Origin: Fratercula arctica
Lineage: Eukaryota > Chordata > Aves > Charadriiformes > Alcidae
NCBI GenBank assembly: GCA_947846985.1
Contig: CANTUZ010000001.1
Location: 73,167,021 to 73,231,020, forward strand
Length of the DNA: 64,000 nt
Direction of reading: 5' to 3'
The notes beneath the pieces were generated by a model, which had not been told where the DNA came from, made no database searches, and saw nothing but the letters and a program-made list of their open reading frames with translations. Made by a program: the position numbers and the translations under genes. This document shows positions 59,501 to 64,000 of the stretch, piece by piece (the stretch's first letter is position 1; every line of letters begins with the position of its first letter).

Positions 59501-62500
59501 AGTGAGAACCTGCCCATGGCAAGAAGCCTGACCAGCTACATAAAGACGTAACTCCTACTATCGCTGCAGCCAGGAGCTCTCCACTTCACAAGGCCTCATG
59601 CAAATGCAAAGTGATCTGGTCACCCACACCTACCCCTAACTCCAGGAAAAGCCAGATTCCTACCCCTGAGAGCATGTGCGCTGCCAAGAGCACAGCTGCC
59701 AACAGCAAGCATGCTGCACATTCATAAATGCCCATTAGCACATGACGAGACGCGCAGCTTTCCGGTTCCAATTTCCTTCCTAGTGCTGAATGGCACTTTC
59801 TCAAATGGATCTGAGCAAGCAGGGTTTCCTAGTTCTGCTTTTCAGCTCCCCAAGATGCTAGACAAACACTCTGCTGGTAACTCAGAAGGATTTAACTCTT
59901 TATCTGTAAAATGGGCCCGAGTCTCCCACCCTGCTTTCCAAGAATGCTGCATGCTGTGCTGCCAACCACACCAGAGTCCACCCACCAACTACCTGACAGA
60001 CGTGAACACGTGTTAAATCCCTTCTTGATTCTATTATAAATTAACATTCATTCTGCTCATGGAGAACATCATAATGGAAACTAGGGCACGTATGTTAGGC
60101 AATTCATCCCACCCACTATCCACCCCAGCCCTGCCCCCCAAACTTTATTAGCTACCTAGACCCCAAAACCGGTGAGCCCCTACAGCCTTCCCAGCAACAA
60201 ACACACAGTGTGGCAACAAGCCACTCCACAGTCCAATAAATATGAATTGTATCAGTGAGGAAAGGTTTTTCTGTAAGTGTGCAAAAAAAGTCTTAAGAGA
60301 AAAACTGGAAAATGTGTAAATCTCTACAGTTAATAAGATTAAAAAGCACATCAGAGGGATTTTATTTTTATATTTTTAATCAGCCTGCAATGTAGAGATG
60401 CTATCTTTCATCCATGCTACCGTGGAAACCATGCAATCAACAACTGGTTGTTAAATTTTTTTTATATGAATAGCTTGACACAGGTAAAGGTCCTGAAGGA
60501 CCTACTGGTTAATTAGGTGTTATTAAAACTAAACAGCAAAGAAAGCATTGCAGAATTTACTAAAATCTGTAGTAAAATGTGGCCTAGAGATTACAGAAGC
60601 CCACAGGAAGGAAGAGAATAAGGAAGAAAGTACTGAGCCAGATAGATAAGAGCTTCTATGCTGCAGCTTTTATGAGAGTGCATCCAGAAGTTAAAAAGAG
60701 AACAAAATAAAGGTGGAAATGAAGCGCAGATGAAACTGTGACAGCAACCAATAATGACGTGTGTTCTTTTCCAAAGAATCTTAAACATCAGACATAACAT
60801 CTTACCATGAATGTTATAATCTTCTCTAATACCACCTAACCAAATCCTTACTTTTAAGCCCTCAGATCCATGCTTGCTGTTCCACCCATATCAGTGCTGC
60901 TTTTTAAAGCCATTCGCTTCTCCCTTGTACATCATTTAAGTACTTATTCTCATGTTTCAAAAAGCCAAGCAAGCCTTTTTGTGCCTTAGCATAAAATAGA
61001 AGAATAGGGTTGAGACCAGGATCTAAACAGTTTTTTCTGTTTCTAGTTTCAAGTTTTCTAGGATGAGAATAAACTATCTATGACTATAGACCAGATTATG
61101 TTTCTTCTCCTTCAATAATTCATTAAAACATCTTCTCCAAAATGAAGAATGACTTTTTTAAACTATAAAATAATTATTTCTTATTTTACACCTTTTAGAT
61201 CAGACATATTCAGAGGAAAGCACGTGCCTTTTCTCATTTAAATACAGACCAGCCTTTTAACGTTATGAAAGCAACAGCCATGAGCTCAGAAAGACATCAA
61301 CTAAACAAAAAAAATTCCCTTGACATTTTAAAATCTGCCACCTAGTGGGCTTTTCCAAAAATACAGTTTTAAATCAGAAGGTACATCTTAGAAGCTTAAG
61401 TAGTTCAGTTTCTGCATGCTTTGCTGGGTACTTTATACTTTCCTTTAGGTAGACTTGACAGTTTACAAACAGTGGACTATGACAGAACCCCCTTAAATCT
61501 ATACACACATGGAATAAATCAGGCCTCGTATTTCTAACATCTCTGTGCTGCTTACTTGAAATTCCAGAAGTGTAAGTAAAGCATACTCAAATGCTAGGTC
61601 TCCTCCATCAAAGAGAAGGGTGTCCAAGAGTTAAGATTCAAATCAATTCAGAGATAACTGATAAAAACAGGAATTTGGAACCAGGGCCAAAAAATGTCCA
61701 GAAGGAACAGACCCAGGACAGAAACCAAGAAACAACACTTCTCTGTAAAGAAATCAGAAAATGTTACAAGGAAATTTGAGCAAATAAATAGCTAAAATAC
61801 CCCAAACCTCACGAAAAGCCTTTTCTTTTTTTTTTTTCCCGAACAGGTAAATAGCCATTTCAAGTACTGCCAGGGGACTGATGAAAAGGTGGCATCACAG
61901 GGCGTGCACGCTAATAGAAAGGACTTATTTTTTCTGTGGTTCTAATGAAAGAGAAAGGGATGCCATAAGACAGGCTCATTCAAGGGAATTTGTCAGCTGA
62001 CTATTACAGACACACAAAAAACTAAGCATGGGGGATGTCCGTGCCTAGAATCAGCCAACGCTGCCAGAGCTTGGCACATTTTCCGCTGTGCTTTTGTGAC
62101 GACAGAAGAGCAAACAAATACTGCAAGCTGGGTGAAAAATGGCATGCAGGCATCACCACCTCCAAAGTGCACAGAAGTCTCTCTGCAGAATGCAAGGATA
62201 ATTCCTAATCAGGAAACTGGGTGAAACTGCATAATTCTTTCACTTGCATGGGGTCTTTCAAATAAAATAAGTAAAATCTGTAAGGGGATTTACTAGGAAT
62301 TATTTCAACAACACGAAGGATCTTTTTCCCATATCTAGCTAACATTATCCAGGGTAAGTTTATGAAAAGCAGTAATTTCACTGAAGGTAACCACCGTATT
62401 GAAAGGAAAAACAAAGCAACCACTTGTTAGAATTTTAAAAGCACAGAGTACAAAACATACATATACTCAAAAAGTAATGAACCACTAAACTTCCTAGTAC

Positions 62501-64000
62501 AAGTATGCCTTTTAAAGCTATTAGCATGCAATTCAGTTTTACTCTGCATGAGCAAGAAACATTTAATGAAGAACATACACTGTCTCTACATGCAATAAGT
62601 AACATGGAATCTCAAATGAGAACCAGTCATGGTAAACTAAAAGCAGAAATTACCTTTGTTAACAGGTGCCCACGTACCACAAAAAACATCCACTTGTAAA
62701 AGCATGTCATGTGGTAGCAAAGGATAATGCAAACACAATGTTCTCTACCGCAAAACCTCCACTCAGTCAAACAAAAAAGAACATGCTGTAGGGCACCAGA
62801 AAGTTTTCCAGTGTTATACTTTCAAAAAAAAATTTCTTTTTCCTGAAAACATTTTGTGGCTATAACTTGTAAGAACCTTTTCAGATCTCCTGTTCAAACA
62901 AGAAAACCAATATTCATTTTTGTATAAAGTAATTATTAGTTCACAGCAAAAAAAAAAAAAAAAATTGTTTTTTAATGTGAGCCGCACAGTGTCACAGTTG
63001 GTAGTAATACACTTCATTTACCTTGCAGAAACAGCCCTCAAACTTTAAGTTACCAATTGATTTCAGCAGAAGCGCACACAATGGTGAAATTCCAATTATT
63101 AAATCTTTTATTTATTCAAATAAAGAGGTAAATGGCTATGATTGATTTTCCCTTTTTAAATGCAGGTATACTGATGACAGAATTACCAAGAAACTTCCAT
63201 AGGGAGGCGACAGCACAAGTCATCTTGTGCAGAACGCATTCCATATTTACTTCTCTAGAAATGTACCCGTCCATATTACAATCTACCACTTCACAAGAGA
63301 TTAGCTATTAGATGTAAGCCTTTTGCAAACCAACCTTAGGAGTAGAATGGTCAAGTCATATCTGACCACCTCTGAAACATCCCAACAATCCAATAGTTAA
63401 TATATTACACACTGTGATCTTGATCCTACTTAAACGGACAAGAGTTACCACTAAAATTAGTAAGCATCTGATCATTTAACGTAAAAAAATATTGGTATTT
63501 TATGGTGTGCAGTAATCCCTTTTCATAAGTTAATCTTGTATTTTTTACATCAGCTTATTGTAACAGTCATAACTGTTCCCAAAGAGTTCTTAAGAACCAT
63601 TGAGCAAGTAAGATTAATGCCTCTTAGCCTTTTTTCAAAGGAAAAAAAGGCCAAGTATGAACACAACCAACCTTTTGAATAATAAGAATTGAGTCACATC
63701 ACTCCACATTGCCCTGGGACCTATTCACAGCTGCAAAATCAATGGAAAAAGTAGACTAGCAATTATTCATAATTTAAAAAAAAAAAATCCTTTTTACTGC
63801 ATGAATTACATTTTATGTATTTTCAAGTAAGCTTGTTCACACAGGATGAATTTTACACTGTACATGTTTTTTGATATTGAAGTATATACATACAGAGAAA
63901 AACACTGCCACAACAAAGACACTTAAATACCTGTACATTATTTACATTTTAAAATATTCTACACAGCTCCAAAGAGTCAGCGTCATTTAGCTACACACAT
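56512..64000. other. Upstream flank of CYFIP1, no gene recognised
   Basis: 7.5 kb of AT-rich sequence with no exon I can support on either strand. In mammals TUBGCP5 lies next upstream of CYFIP1, but I saw no peptide I could assign to it. Possible content: an LTR-like stretch at 57.5-58.3 kb (weak) and a minus-strand AATAAA near 63.1 kb. A17 run at 62948-62964. Confidence 0.6.
57540..58295 (-). mobile_element. Possible LTR-type element remnant (weak)
   Basis: On the minus strand a purine tract (aaaaggggaaagaggaggga, 58273-58292) resembles a retroviral polypurine tract. It is followed about 240 nt on by a TATA-like tagctataaac and a gataaagag near 58005, and much later by a strong donor-like gaag-gtgagt near 57553. 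Composition is richer in GC than the surroundings. I could not find convincing TG...CA ends, a target-site duplication or any retroviral protein, so it may be unique sequence. Confidence 0.2.

Overview
The window is vertebrate nuclear DNA, almost certainly from a bird. The repeats are dominated by CR1-type LINE fragments that end in the avian-style ATTCTGTGATT/ATTCTATGATT tails, no mammalian SINEs are recognisable, and one multi-exon gene with canonical GT-AG introns spans most of the sequence.

The gene is CYFIP1 (Sra-1; cytoplasmic FMR1-interacting protein 1) on the minus strand. Twenty-two constitutive-type coding exon positions were traced by hand from the ATG at 34825 down to 5386. Every splice phase closes, and the joined reading frame gives residues 1-892 of a protein that in human is about 1253 residues long. 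Residue numbering agrees with human CYFIP1 at the functional positions I know (R87, C179, R190, L697, Y704, K725, L841, F844, W845). The remaining C-terminal exons lie beyond position 1. Upstream, a CpG island at about 55.1-55.85 kb is the likely promoter and holds a candidate non-coding first exon, so intron 1 is about 20.6 kb.

The most interesting observation is a tandemly duplicated coding exon. Two neighbouring exons, 18006-17859 (B) and 17554-17401 (A), are 304 bp apart. They begin with the same seven residues (LYMVRTM), share the same start and end phases, and diverge in the middle. Using exactly one of them keeps the frame. Using both, or neither, creates an early stop codon. This is the expected architecture of a mutually exclusive exon pair. 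Form A matches the CYFIP1 sequence I know; form B is one I do not recognise from any described CYFIP isoform.

Layout: 1-5385 is part of intron 23; 5386-34832 is the exon-bearing body with CR1 fragments at 15.5 and 24.3-25.5 kb; 34833-55472 is intron 1, with a degraded and nested CR1 at 35.5-37.3 kb and a CR1 3' end at 54.3-54.8 kb; 55.1-55.85 kb is the CpG island, containing an 82-bp perfect palindrome; 56.1-56.5 kb is another CR1; and 56.5-64 kb is intergenic or upstream sequence with no recognised gene and one weak LTR-like candidate. All coding assignments rest on reading the sequence and on memory of the family; no database search was run.
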